The notes beneath the pieces are model-generated. The model searched no databases. It was not told the origin of the DNA and saw nothing but the letters and a program-made list of their open reading frames with translations. This document shows, one piece after another, positions 17,461 to 26,635 of a stretch of 64,000 bases of DNA; the stretch's first letter is position 1; every line of letters starts with the position of its first letter. Location: NCBI GenBank assembly GCA_026709225.1, contig JAPOTJ010000085.1, forward strand, positions 1 through 64,000, written 5' to 3'. This DNA comes from Gammaproteobacteria bacterium. GTDB taxonomy: Bacteria; Pseudomonadota; Gammaproteobacteria; Pseudomonadales; Azotimanducaceae. The position numbers and the translations under genes were made by a program.

Positions 17461-19017
17461 ATGAAAACCGAACTTCCAGGCTTCTGGCAATATGCTGAGC
17501 AGAACCCCAAGAAAATCGCCGTCGTCGAACCGGGCATTGGCGAACGCACCTTTGGTGAACTGCTCAGCAACTGCAATCGCCTCTCACACGCACTGAGAGA
17601 CAGAGGCCTCTCGAGGGGCGACGCCATTGGCGTCATGCTGCCCAACTGCGCGACGATCTTCGAGATCTACTTTGCCGCGATGCAATCGGGCGTGTACTAC
17701 ACCGCGATCAACCACTATCTGGCACCTCCAGAAATCGCCTATGTGCTTGAGAATAGCGAAGCCAAGCTGCTCTTTATTCACGAACAGTACAGAGCGCAGA
17801 TTGAAGCTGCGTTAGGCAAGTCGGATTTCGAGGCCGGAAACTGCATCTGGCTGTCCGACGACACTGCCAAATGCGGCTATTCGGCGCTGCTAAGCGACTA
17901 TCCCGACCACTTGCCGGAAACCCGCCCGGCGGGCCAGACCATGTTGTATTCGTCCGGAACATCCGGGCGCCCGAAGGGAATCCGACCTCCTCTGCCCGAA
18001 CTGCCGCCTGACGATTACATGATTGCCCGAGGTTGGATGGTCGAGCAGTTTGGGTTTCGGGTGGGTGATGGCACACACCTGCTGAACGGCCCAATGCACC
18101 ACTCCGGCCCCCTGTCCTACGCCGCAGTGTCAATGCACTTTGGCCACACCATCGTCATTACCGGCAAATGGGATGCGGAAAACGCCTTGCGGTTTATCGA
18201 ACGGTACAAGGTATCCACGACGTTTATGGTGCCCACGATGTTCTCCAGGATCCTTGCCCTTCCCCAAGACATTCGCTCACAGTACGACCTCGGTTCGTTG
18301 GAGGCGGTGATCCACGCGGCCGCGCCCTGCCCAGTCCCAGTAAAACAGGCGATGATCGAATGGCTGGGGCCCATCATCTATGAAACCTACGGCGGCACGG
18401 AAGGTGCGGGCACGAGTTGCAACTCCGAACAGTGGCTCAAGAAGCCTGGCACGGTCGGCCCCCCGGCGCCCGGGATGAGCTTGAAAGTGCTGGACGACGA
18501 TGGCAACGAAGTGCCCACCGGCGAGGTCGGTCTTGTCTATCTCGCCTCAACGCCGGGGCTGGGGCTGCCGAGCTACTTCAAGGATGAGGAAAAGACCACC
18601 GCCTCGCGGCGCGACGAGTTCTACACGATCGGTGACATGGGACGAGTCGATGAAAATGGCTGGCTGTTTCTGGTTGATCGTCAATCAGACATGATCATAT
18701 CGGGTGGCGTCAACATCTACCCTGCGGAAATCGAGCAAGCGCTCGTGCAGCACGCCGCGATTGAAGATGTGGCAGTCATCGGCCTGCCGAACGAAGAATG
18801 GGGTGAGGAGGTGAAGGCTGTCATCAAGCTAGGCGCCGAATATCAGGCCAGCGATGAACTCACGGAAGACATCAAAGCGTTTTGCGCGGCGAATCTGGCC
18901 AAGTACAAGCATCCGCGCAGCATTGATTACATCGACGAACTGCCACGCGCGGACAACGGCAAATTTTATAAGCGCAGACTGAAGGAACAATACCTCGCGG
19001 CGAAAACGGCCTCTTGA
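17461..19017 (+). CDS. Acyl-CoA synthetase (AMP-forming)
   Basis: A 518-residue member of the ANL adenylating family. The phosphate-binding loop is YSSGTSGRPKGI (about residue 162-173), the A5 motif is YGGTEGAG (about 310), GDMGRVDENGWLFL is the A7/A8 region and the C-terminal lysine motif is PRADNGKFYKRRL. It activates a carboxylic acid side chain to its CoA ester, the entry step for the dehydrogenase, hydratase and thiolase of this cluster. A TTG at 17440 overlapping the DUF35 stop is an alternative start; the ATG at 17461 is preferred. It overlaps the sulfatase start by one base (TGATG). Acid substrate unknown; FadD-type acting on branched or steroid acids is plausible. Confidence 0.92.
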   Translation: MKTELPGFWQYAEQNPKKIAVVEPGIGERTFGELLSNCNRLSHALRDRGLSRGDAIGVMLPNCATIFEIYFAAMQSGVYYTAINHYLAPPEIAYVLENSEAKLLFIHEQYRAQIEAALGKSDFEAGNCIWLSDDTAKCGYSALLSDYPDHLPETRPAGQTMLYSSGTSGRPKGIRPPLPELPPDDYMIARGWMVEQFGFRVGDGTHLLNGPMHHSGPLSYAAVSMHFGHTIVITGKWDAENALRFIERYKVSTTFMVPTMFSRILALPQDIRSQYDLGSLEAVIHAAAPCPVPVKQAMIEWLGPIIYETYGGTEGAGTSCNSEQWLKKPGTVGPPAPGMSLKVLDDDGNEVPTGEVGLVYLASTPGLGLPSYFKDEEKTTASRRDEFYTIGDMGRVDENGWLFLVDRQSDMIISGGVNIYPAEIEQALVQHAAIEDVAVIGLPNEEWGEEVKAVIKLGAEYQASDELTEDIKAFCAANLAKYKHPRSIDYIDELPRADNGKFYKRRLKEQYLAAKTAS

Positions 19018-21344
19018 TGAGCCCGACAAGGAACGCTTCAATTCCAACGAAGAATGTTCGCCACCACGTTTGTGCTCGCCTGCTTTGGCTCTGCTTGGCT
19101 CTATCTCCACACGGGCACGCGACAGACCAGGCTTTTGAGGGCGTCATTGGACGAACAGAAGCAGATTCAAGGCCGCACTGGCCAGATGAGCCAAAAGCCG
19201 GAAAAAATGCCCCGAACGTTCTGATCTGGCTGATGGATGATGTCGGCTTCGGCCATGCATCGAGCTTTGGCGGAGTGATTGAGACCACCACAATGGACAA
19301 GCTGGCTGCAGACGGCTTGCGCTTTACCAATTTCCACTCGACACCTCTGTGCTCCCCCACCCGCGCTTCGTTGCTCACCGGCCGAAACCCGCACAACGCC
19401 GGCGTCGGCGCCCATGCGGGCACAGCCTCCGGCTACCCTGGATATAACGCCCGCATTCCAAAATCAGTCGGCGGCATCGGGCAGATATTGAATGATCAGG
19501 GCTATGCGACCTATGCGGTCGGCAAATGGGACCAGCTTCCGATGGAACACGCTTCGGTCGCCGGCCCATTCGATTACTGGCCGAGTGGACAAGGTTTCGA
19601 TCACTTCCATGGATTCCTGCATTTCGACGCCAATCACTTTGACCCCACCCTCTGGGACAATCACTCCCCGGTCCTTCAGCCAGCCGAACGTGGAGAGGAC
19701 TACCACCTGACCACCGATCTCGCCGACCGAGCCATCGACTACATCAATCAGCTCAATGCGGTTGATCCCCACAAACCATTTCTCTTGTACTGGTCAACCG
19801 GTGCGGTGCACGCACCGCATCATGCACCGCAATCGTATATTGACAAGTACACGGGCCGATTTGACCGGGGCTGGCATTGGGCGCGCGAGACAATCCTGCA
19901 CAATCAGATAGCGGCTGGCATTGTTCCGGCTGATGCTGAGCTTCCCGACTGGCCGACAAGCGTTCCCATCTGGGATGATCTCAGCGACGACCAACAGCGC
20001 ATGGCGGCCCGCCAGATGGAAGCCTTCGCTGGCATGCTCGACCATGCCGACGATCAGTTTGGTCGCATCCTTTCCGCCTTGGAAGCGATCGGGGAACTCG
20101 AAAACACGATCGTTCTGGTGATCTCGGACAACGGCGCGAGTGCCGAGGGCGGCCTTGCGGGCACCTATAACGAAGCCACTTTGGGCGGGGCGACCTGGGC
20201 AGAGAATCTAAAATTCTTCGAGCAATGGGGCGGCCCGAACACCTATCCACACTATGCTGTCGGCTGGGCGGCCGCAGGCAATACGCCGTTCAAATACTAC
20301 AAGCAAAGCGCGTTCGAGGGCGGCCATCGCGTGCCGATGATCATCTCTTGGAAACGACGGATACGAAGTACAGGCGGACTGCGGCCACAATTCCACCACG
20401 TCAGCGACATTGTGCCCACTGTGCTCGACCTCGCCGCCATAGGCCCCCCGGCAATGATCAATGGCGTCGAACAAGCGCCAATGGACGGCATCAGTTTCCG
20501 CTACGCCTTGGAAGATGCGACGGCCCCCACCAAGAAAGACGCTCAGTATTTTGAACTTTGGGGCAATCGCGGCATCTGGGCGGATGGATGGAAAGCCAAT
20601 ATTCATCTTCGCCCCACACCTTGGAACCCCTATGCGCGCCCGCAAGTAGACAGTGCCGAATGGACGCTCTATCACGTTGATACGGATTTCAATGAGCGCA
20701 TCAATTTGGCGGCCAGCCACCAAGAAAAGCTCGAGGAAATGAAGGCGCTATTCCAGCGGGAAGCGCATCGCAACCAAGTCTACCCGCTCATGCCCGACAG
20801 CTTCGCTGCACTCGCGAAAAAACACGGCGAGTGGCTGCGAAGTAGAGACTATCGCTTTGTCTATGGCGCAGATGCGGTACGCATTCCCCTATCGCTTGCG
20901 CCGCCTCTCTATAGCGCTTCCTTTGAAGCCGTTGCAGAATTGGAATTGACGGCTTCAGATCAGAGCGCTGTGCTGTTTTCATACGGCGGTGACGATGGCG
21001 GCTTCGCCTTGTACCTCAAGGACGGCGTGCCAGTGTTCATGTACAACGAGCGCGGCTTGACACGGCATGTCTTGCGCGCGGCCGGGAAGCTACGGGAGGG
21101 TCCAATCGCTGTCAGCCTCAAGGTCAACCGCGATCACCAACGGGCCGACATCCGCCTTCAGGTTGACGGTGAAACGATTGCCGCGGGAACGTTCGATTCG
21201 ATCGCTCCGGGGGCCGTTCATGAAACCTTCGATGTCGGTGCGGATTACGGCAGCCCCGTGAGCGAGGAATACTTGCCGCGCACACCCGCAGCCGAAGGGC
21301 TAATCAAACGGCTTACCGTCAACATATCGCCGTCCGCGTCTTAA
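19017..21344 (+). CDS. Arylsulfatase, secreted
   Basis: A 775-residue sulfatase. The N-terminus has a basic stretch, a hydrophobic run (LLWLCLALSPHGHA) and a likely cleavage after HA, indicating export. The metal site begins at WLMDDVGFG; the formylglycine signature C-x-P-x-R is CSPTR with Cys112; SDNGAS about residue 370 is a further metal ligand. The common GKWHLG reads GKWDQL here. The last ~150 residues form a beta-rich domain. Length and layout resemble the long AtsA-type sulfatases. The start overlaps the synthetase stop (TGATG). It would remove sulfate esters from substrates in the periplasm, suggesting the cluster's substrate can be sulfated. No formylglycine-generating enzyme gene is in the window. 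Confidence 0.93.
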   Translation: MSPTRNASIPTKNVRHHVCARLLWLCLALSPHGHATDQAFEGVIGRTEADSRPHWPDEPKAGKNAPNVLIWLMDDVGFGHASSFGGVIETTTMDKLAADGLRFTNFHSTPLCSPTRASLLTGRNPHNAGVGAHAGTASGYPGYNARIPKSVGGIGQILNDQGYATYAVGKWDQLPMEHASVAGPFDYWPSGQGFDHFHGFLHFDANHFDPTLWDNHSPVLQPAERGEDYHLTTDLADRAIDYINQLNAVDPHKPFLLYWSTGAVHAPHHAPQSYIDKYTGRFDRGWHWARETILHNQIAAGIVPADAELPDWPTSVPIWDDLSDDQQRMAARQMEAFAGMLDHADDQFGRILSALEAIGELENTIVLVISDNGASAEGGLAGTYNEATLGGATWAENLKFFEQWGGPNTYPHYAVGWAAAGNTPFKYYKQSAFEGGHRVPMIISWKRRIRSTGGLRPQFHHVSDIVPTVLDLAAIGPPAMINGVEQAPMDGISFRYALEDATAPTKKDAQYFELWGNRGIWADGWKANIHLRPTPWNPYARPQVDSAEWTLYHVDTDFNERINLAASHQEKLEEMKALFQREAHRNQVYPLMPDSFAALAKKHGEWLRSRDYRFVYGADAVRIPLSLAPPLYSASFEAVAELELTASDQSAVLFSYGGDDGGFALYLKDGVPVFMYNERGLTRHVLRAAGKLREGPIAVSLKVNRDHQRADIRLQVDGETIAAGTFDSIAPGAVHETFDVGADYGSPVSEEYLPRTPAAEGLIKRLTVNISPSAS

Positions 21345-21414
21345 GTGCGGTGCAAGGTGACAATAGGTTAGGATGAGGGCATTCACAACGGGTGGGGCAG
21401 AGAAGGGTTCAACC

Positions 21415-21624
21415 ATGGCGAAACTGATCATCAAGACCGAAACCAGTCGCTGCATGGGCCATGCGATGTGCGCCAACGCGGCGAGCGATATTTTCGAGCT
21501 AGACGACAACGGCTACAACATGACGGAAATTCGAGAGATCGAAACCGATGACGTCGACTATGTGCGCCGCGCAGTTGCGTCCTGCCCGGAAGTCATTATC
21601 ACCCTAGAAGAGGCAGACTCATAA
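21415..21624 (+). CDS. Small 3Fe-4S/4Fe-4S ferredoxin, P450-associated type
   Basis: A 69-residue ferredoxin with Cys13-x2-His16-x2-Cys19 (CMGHAMC) and a third cysteine-proline at Cys57. The C-x2-H-x2-C...C-P pattern is that of P450-linked ferredoxins of actinobacteria and some proteobacteria, usually carrying a 3Fe-4S cluster. The ATG at 21415 has AGAAGGG upstream and gives the normal short length. It is a second electron carrier in addition to the 2Fe-2S protein at 5757, so the two P450s may use different partners. It is transcribed just before the alpha/beta hydrolase, with overlapping stop. Confidence 0.9.
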   Translation: MAKLIIKTETSRCMGHAMCANAASDIFELDDNGYNMTEIREIETDDVDYVRRAVASCPEVIITLEEADS

Positions 21625-22556
21625 GCTCAACGGAGTTACCGCCGGCACCGGAGTGGTTTGATCAGGCAGCCGCAGAGGCGGCGACAAGCCACTTCATCGA
21701 TGTAGAAGACTGCCCCATACACTATATAAGCTGGGGGAAACGCACAAATCCGGGCGTTCTTTTCATCGCTGGCATCGGCGGGCATGCCCACTGGTTCAGT
21801 CATATCATCCCGCTGCTGGCCGATCAGTATCATGTGATCGCCATGGACGTTGGCGGGAGCGGCGATTCAGGCTGGCGCGCCAGCTATTCGCGCGAGCAAA
21901 TTGTCCAGGAGATCCTGTCCGTGTGTACCAGTGCCGGCCTGTTTGAGGCCGCCAGACCACCGGTGCTCGTGGGACATAGTCTGGGGGGCCAATACTGTGT
22001 GGAGGCCGCAATCGCCTGGGGCGAGAAACTCCTTGGTGTGATCGGCGTGGACTGCCTGCGCCAGGAACTGCTGGACAAGGACCCGGCAAGGCGTCTGTTC
22101 AACGCCGATGCACCGAAGCGCATCCGCACGCGGAAAACCTTTCCGCATGAAGCCGACCTGATTTCACGGTTCCGACTGTACCCGGACCCGGGCCCGATAC
22201 ATCAGCCTCATGTGATCGCGCATATTGCCACTCATTCCGGCCGCAAGGAGGCTGACGGCTGGACTTGGAAGGCGGATCCAAATCTCGTCCTGACCAGTGG
22301 CCACGGCCTGCATCTAAAAGATAGGTTGCGAGAACTAGCGTGTCGCTCCGCCGCGGTCTACGGCGAACACAGTTTCATGGTGAGCGACAACAAGCTCTCC
22401 CTGCTGCGGGAATCGAGCGACGGAAGAACGTCCGGCGTCATCATCCCCGGCTCAACGCATTATCCGATGCTCGATAATCCGGTCGCGTTCTTAACAGCCG
22501 TTCGCGCCATTATCGCCGGATGGGAATCTGATAGCGCACTCACAGCCCGAACATAG
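21621..22556 (+). CDS. Alpha/beta hydrolase with apparent AUA start
   Basis: A hydrolase with HYISWGKRTNPGVLFIAGI at the first strands (oxyanion region about residues 55-60), the nucleophile elbow GHSLGG (Ser about 120) and a late GSTHYPML containing the catalytic histidine. The frame is open upstream of the first ATG (21834), which would delete the first strand and oxyanion loop, so that ATG cannot be the true start. The only plausible start close to a ribosome site (GAAGAGG at 21606-21612) is ATA at 21621, overlapping the ferredoxin stop (ATAA). It gives 311 residues. Alternatives are a CTG at 21582 or a mutated ATG. It overlaps the convergent SDR gene end by 17 bp. Confidence 0.75.
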   Translation: MSSTELPPAPEWFDQAAAEAATSHFIDVEDCPIHYISWGKRTNPGVLFIAGIGGHAHWFSHIIPLLADQYHVIAMDVGGSGDSGWRASYSREQIVQEILSVCTSAGLFEAARPPVLVGHSLGGQYCVEAAIAWGEKLLGVIGVDCLRQELLDKDPARRLFNADAPKRIRTRKTFPHEADLISRFRLYPDPGPIHQPHVIAHIATHSGRKEADGWTWKADPNLVLTSGHGLHLKDRLRELACRSAAVYGEHSFMVSDNKLSLLRESSDGRTSGVIIPGSTHYPMLDNPVAFLTAVRAIIAGWESDSALTART

Positions 22557-23361
22557 CCGCGCCGCGTGAATCGCGCTCATCTTCGGCCGTTTCTCGGATG
22601 TATTGCACGACCCGCTGTTCTTGGTCAACGGGTGCGATATAGCCAACTCGCGGGCTATCGCTGGTAATGATCTCGTGTACGACTTCAGACACACACACTG
22701 GGTCAGCCCCTTCTGCCTGGGTTTTTGCCATTGCCTTCAGGAAATTTGCATAGACGTCCTGCCACTCCCCTGTCCACGCGAGTTCCTCTTTCGTCTGGTT
22801 GACGATATTGTCGAATATCTCGCTCTTTACCGAACCGGGTCTTATCAGTGAAACTTCCACGCCGAACTTCTTGACTTCCTGCTTCAGGGTTCTCGACCAG
22901 CTTTCGAGCGCAAACTTGGCCGACGAATAGGGGCTATTGAACGGCGTACAAAATAGCCCGCCCATGGAGCTAATATTGATCACGCGGCCCCAAGCCTGCG
23001 CCTGCATATGGGGCAAACACTTCTGCGTGAGATCAACCAAGCTAAAGAAATTGACATCAAACAGGTAGCGCAAATCAGCCATTGGAACCAGCGCCGCCGG
23101 ACCCATGACCTTGGTGGCCGCATTGTTGATGAGAATATCGATCGCGCCGACATCACGGACGATACATTCCAATGCGGCGTCCACGGACTTCAGGTCTCCG
23201 ACATCCATCGCGATGGTATAGATGCCCTGCTCTTTCAGCGGATGCATCCTTTCAAGCCTGCGCGCCGCGGCGACGACGGAGAAGTCCTTGCGATTGAGAT
23301 ACTCGGCAATATCCCAACCGATACCGGCCGAAGCGCCGGTGACTAAAGCGATTTTTTTCAT
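22540..23361 (-). CDS. Short-chain dehydrogenase/reductase
   Basis: A 273-residue SDR with TGASAGIG at about residues 8-15, NNAAT about 80, NISSMGG for the catalytic serine and YSSAK for the Tyr/Lys pair. The region INISSMGGLFCTPFNSPYSS resembles SDRs that act on steroids and retinol, but that is only a general likeness. The ATG at 23361 has AAGGAA upstream. It is followed upstream in the same direction by the amidohydrolase (20 bp between the stop and this start). Its 3' end overlaps the hydrolase stop by 17 bp on the opposite strand. The substrate is unknown. Confidence 0.9.
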   Translation of the reverse strand: MKKIALVTGASAGIGWDIAEYLNRKDFSVVAAARRLERMHPLKEQGIYTIAMDVGDLKSVDAALECIVRDVGAIDILINNAATKVMGPAALVPMADLRYLFDVNFFSLVDLTQKCLPHMQAQAWGRVINISSMGGLFCTPFNSPYSSAKFALESWSRTLKQEVKKFGVEVSLIRPGSVKSEIFDNIVNQTKEELAWTGEWQDVYANFLKAMAKTQAEGADPVCVSEVVHEIITSDSPRVGYIAPVDQEQRVVQYIRETAEDERDSRGAAMFGL

Positions 23362-23381
23362 TCGCGTATTCCTTCCCGCAT

Positions 23382-24224
23382 TCAATCCCAATCAAGAACA
23401 GTTTTGGCGGTCTTTCCCAAAATCCATTCCTTCTCGTCAGGTGTGAGCTCGGTGCTATGCAGCAGATACAAAAGGAGCTCGGCCCAAGTATCGTTGGTGA
23501 CACTGCCACCGATGTCGCTCGCCCACATGATTCGCTCTGCACCATAGGCGCGAATCGCTCTGCGCAGGTGCGTCAAAATGCCTTCATACGGGTAGGTGAG
23601 CTCTCCGAAGAGCCTTTGCGCGTGACTCCACTGAAGGTACACATTTGGATATTCGGCCAGCTCCAGTATCTTGTCCAAGTGAGCGATATCGGGTTCACCG
23701 AAGGGAAACTCCTGCGTTGGCATTCCGGTCGCAAGCCCACAGTGATTGATAATGAACCGCTGCTTGGGAAACTTCTTGGCGTAGCGAGCCAGCAAATGCG
23801 CCTGCCCCATCACGAGCAAATTGAGTGGCTTGCCAGTCTCCTCAACAACAGCAAACACGTCCTCATAGCCACCGTCCGCAAACACCTCCATCTCGTTTTC
23901 TCCGGGTAAGGCCACAAGCATTCGCAGGCAACGAAGATGGGGCGTATCTTTCGCCATTCGTATAAGGCTGTTCACTTCAGGGTCCAAGCGATGAATGCGC
24001 AGCAGATAGGAGAAACGATCAGGATGCTGCGCGCAGGCAATCTCTGCAGTCGGCGCAGTTGCCCGAAACCCGCCGCCCGCGAGCGGATAGCCTGGCGGCA
24101 AGTTAATCCCTTGGCCCCAGTACTCATCAATCAAAGCCTTGTGAACCCCAACGCCGTCCATGGCCCCGATGACCTTATCTATCCCGCCTGGGCCAAAGTG
24201 TATTTGCGTGTCGATGATTTCCAA
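23382..24224 (-). CDS. Amidohydrolase-family protein (amidohydrolase 2/decarboxylase type)
   Basis: A 280-residue TIM-barrel protein of the PF04909 group (aminocarboxymuconate- and dihydroxybenzoate-decarboxylase relatives). The N-terminal metal motif normally D-x-H-x-H reads DTQIHFG, so the first histidine is glutamine; a later FIINHCGLATG and MWASDIGGS carry the remaining metal ligands (His and Asp). These features suggest a hydrolase or decarboxylase with modified metal site, or a non-catalytic relative. It precedes the SDR at 22540 in one operon and lies beside the first TonB receptor gene, so it belongs to the catabolic cluster. Confidence 0.83.
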   Translation of the reverse strand: MEIIDTQIHFGPGGIDKVIGAMDGVGVHKALIDEYWGQGINLPPGYPLAGGGFRATAPTAEIACAQHPDRFSYLLRIHRLDPEVNSLIRMAKDTPHLRCLRMLVALPGENEMEVFADGGYEDVFAVVEETGKPLNLLVMGQAHLLARYAKKFPKQRFIINHCGLATGMPTQEFPFGEPDIAHLDKILELAEYPNVYLQWSHAQRLFGELTYPYEGILTHLRRAIRAYGAERIMWASDIGGSVTNDTWAELLLYLLHSTELTPDEKEWILGKTAKTVLDWD

Positions 24225-24253
24225 TGATGCAATCGTCCATATGCCGCACGGGA

Positions 24254-24272
24254 AGCTCTGACAATCAGAGCT
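24254..24272 (-). terminator. Hairpin after TonB receptor 1
   Basis: AGCTCTGA-CAA-TCAGAGCT forms a perfect 8-bp stem with a 3-base loop, 14 bp beyond the stop of the receptor gene at 24287 on the minus strand. No T-run follows, so termination strength is uncertain. Confidence 0.45.
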
Positions 24273-24286
24273 TGTCTATGCTGCGG

Positions 24287-26635
24287 CTAAAACTGATAGC
24301 CAACGCGAAGGCCATAGGTTCTCGGCGGCATGAGAATCGAGATGGCGCCAATCACGGTTTGACGGATATTTGACCGGATATCATCGTCCTCAAGATTACG
24401 AGCCCACAGTTGAACGAGCAATTTTTCGTCATTGCTGTGGTAGGTAACGCCTACATCGGTACGAGACCAAGAGCGCTGAAGATCGTATTCACGATTCACC
24501 AAGTCGTGGTAGACATCGTCCTCCCAATAGAAATCGAGCCGAGGCACCAGATCTCCCCAAGAAAACCGGAAAGTGTGTTCCACGCCTAGGCGAAAAGAGG
24601 AATCGGGCGCTTTCCGCATTTTATTGCCACTCACGTCGACTTGACGTGATACGGCGCCGGTTAGGGATTCATCAACTATCATGCCCTTCTGGATTTCAGT
24701 CTCCAGCATCGCAAATGCCCCGTCCAGTCGAAGGTCGGGCGTCGCCTGCCAGATCCATTCGACTTCAGCACCGTACATTTCAACATCACTGACGTTAACA
24801 ATCAACTGTTCCAATCTTGCCGCAAGAAAGGAGCCGGGATTTTCGGGATCCGGTAGAGGGTTGCCGTCGTCATCAAGTTGCAGCGCTGCAACCAATCCGT
24901 CATTCTGTAGGTCGGTGTAGTCATTGAAGAACAAACTGCCGTTGAGCTGCAGCGCACCGTCCAGCAATGTATTCTTGCTACCAACTTCATAGGTGATCAC
25001 CGTCTCTTCGTCGTAGCTAGCGACTGATGTGCTACCTAAATTCACTCCGCCGGTCTTGTAGCCAGAGGAAATCGTCGCATAGAGCATGGATTCAGCACTG
25101 ATGTCCCAGTCAACAGACAGCCGTCCGCTCCAGTTTTGGAAATCGACGGCTTTGTCATCAGGAGGGAGTGGTGGATCGGCCGTGCTCAGTGAAGAGCCAT
25201 CGATCTCATCTTCGCTATAGCGAGCGCCAACCGTGAGACGCAACGCATCGGTGAGTTCCAAGGTGCTCGTGCCAAAGAGCCCTAGAGACTCCTCATCAAT
25301 AGATCTGATGACGCTTGTGATGCCTGCATCTTCATACGCCTCCTGTTGATAATAGTAGAGGCCTGATTGCCAATAGAAACGATCCCCTCCAGAGACTCGC
25401 AGCTCATAGGATTGCTCCTTGTCCTTCGAGTCAAAATTTGCGATCGTGGGGAAACCCCACTGGCCACCACCGCCCAGATACAAATCACGAGAATCGCGAT
25501 AACCCACCAGGAAGCTCAGCTCGATTTCTTCGAAATCGATTCTGAGGTCGGACAGATACGCATCGCTGCTGAGGTCGGTGTCAAATGCCCAAGCCTCCAC
25601 GGGCGGATCCGCGGTTGCGAGGAAATTACGGGGGTCAATCGGTGCCGGTACTCCCGCGAAATTATTGAGACCAACGACGTTTACGGCGCTGATGGGGCTG
25701 AACCGCACATCAGAAGCGATTCTGGCTTGGATATCTGCGGGCAACAGACCGTAGTAACTTGAAGGAGATAGGAAGGCCAATGTTCCTATTTCGGTCATAC
25801 CCGCACCTGCCGCTATCGCCGCCGGCAACTTATCTTGGAATGGAACACTGTGATCGAGGTCGAGTAGAAGCCTCGGGCCGGGGCCTTCCTGACTGACCGT
25901 TTCCGCACCGAGCAACCAAGATACACGGTCAGTCGGCGTCCACAGCAAACGCGCCTTGAACGCTTTGTTGTCGCGATTGTCACTGTCTTCGGACGGAACT
26001 CCTAATCCGTCATGTTCATTGAATCCCTGACGATCTTCGTAGAGGCCGGAGAGCCGAACCGCCAATTGTCCGTTCACAATTGGCACATTGACCGCGCCCT
26101 CGGTGCGGAACAAATCGTAGTCGCCTGCAACCACGTCCACCCGACCCTCCATCTCAGTCAAGTTTGGTCGCTTGCTAATGACGTTGATCGCCCCCGCCGT
26201 CGAGTTCCTGCCGTAAATGGTGCCCTGCGGCCCCTTGAGCACCTCCACGCGCTCCACGTCGAGAAACGCCAGCATGCCGGTCTGCGGTATGCCGGAATAT
26301 ATGCCATCTGCATGAAAAGCTGTGGAAGGAGGCACGAATTCACTATTCGTCACACCTCGAATAGCAATCTGGATGCCGTTCTTGTCGTTCGTGATCGTCA
26401 CGTTGCTCGCCGCGGAGGATATATCACGCAAATCCGATACGCCCATGCGTCTCAAGTCAGCATTATTGATCGCCGTAACCGTGAAGGGCACATCCTGAAG
26501 GCTCTCCGTGCGCTTCTGAGCCGTGACGATCACTTCCTCGATCACTTGCCCAGCGTCCGCTGTCTCTTCCCCATGAGCCAAGCCACTCAGGAACACGGCA
26601 CCAGCCAATGCGGCTGCGTACATTGTCTTATTCAT
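24287..26635 (-). CDS. TonB-dependent outer-membrane receptor 1
   Basis: A 782-residue receptor. The start at 26635 gives MNKTMYAAALAGAVFLSGLAHG, a clear signal peptide, with GGAGAGGG upstream. The TonB box region EEVIVTAQKR follows directly, then the plug domain (LRDISSAASNVTITNDKNG, YGRNSTAGAINVISKRP) and the 22-strand barrel, ending in aromatic F (GLRVGYQF). It takes up a large or hydrophobic molecule by TonB-driven transport. It is a close paralogue of the receptors at 28914 and 31358. A DUF3604 gene on the opposite strand separates it from those. Substrate is probably the compound degraded by the neighbouring cluster. Confidence 0.95.
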   Translation of the reverse strand: MNKTMYAAALAGAVFLSGLAHGEETADAGQVIEEVIVTAQKRTESLQDVPFTVTAINNADLRRMGVSDLRDISSAASNVTITNDKNGIQIAIRGVTNSEFVPPSTAFHADGIYSGIPQTGMLAFLDVERVEVLKGPQGTIYGRNSTAGAINVISKRPNLTEMEGRVDVVAGDYDLFRTEGAVNVPIVNGQLAVRLSGLYEDRQGFNEHDGLGVPSEDSDNRDNKAFKARLLWTPTDRVSWLLGAETVSQEGPGPRLLLDLDHSVPFQDKLPAAIAAGAGMTEIGTLAFLSPSSYYGLLPADIQARIASDVRFSPISAVNVVGLNNFAGVPAPIDPRNFLATADPPVEAWAFDTDLSSDAYLSDLRIDFEEIELSFLVGYRDSRDLYLGGGGQWGFPTIANFDSKDKEQSYELRVSGGDRFYWQSGLYYYQQEAYEDAGITSVIRSIDEESLGLFGTSTLELTDALRLTVGARYSEDEIDGSSLSTADPPLPPDDKAVDFQNWSGRLSVDWDISAESMLYATISSGYKTGGVNLGSTSVASYDEETVITYEVGSKNTLLDGALQLNGSLFFNDYTDLQNDGLVAALQLDDDGNPLPDPENPGSFLAARLEQLIVNVSDVEMYGAEVEWIWQATPDLRLDGAFAMLETEIQKGMIVDESLTGAVSRQVDVSGNKMRKAPDSSFRLGVEHTFRFSWGDLVPRLDFYWEDDVYHDLVNREYDLQRSWSRTDVGVTYHSNDEKLLVQLWARNLEDDDIRSNIRQTVIGAISILMPPRTYGLRVGYQF

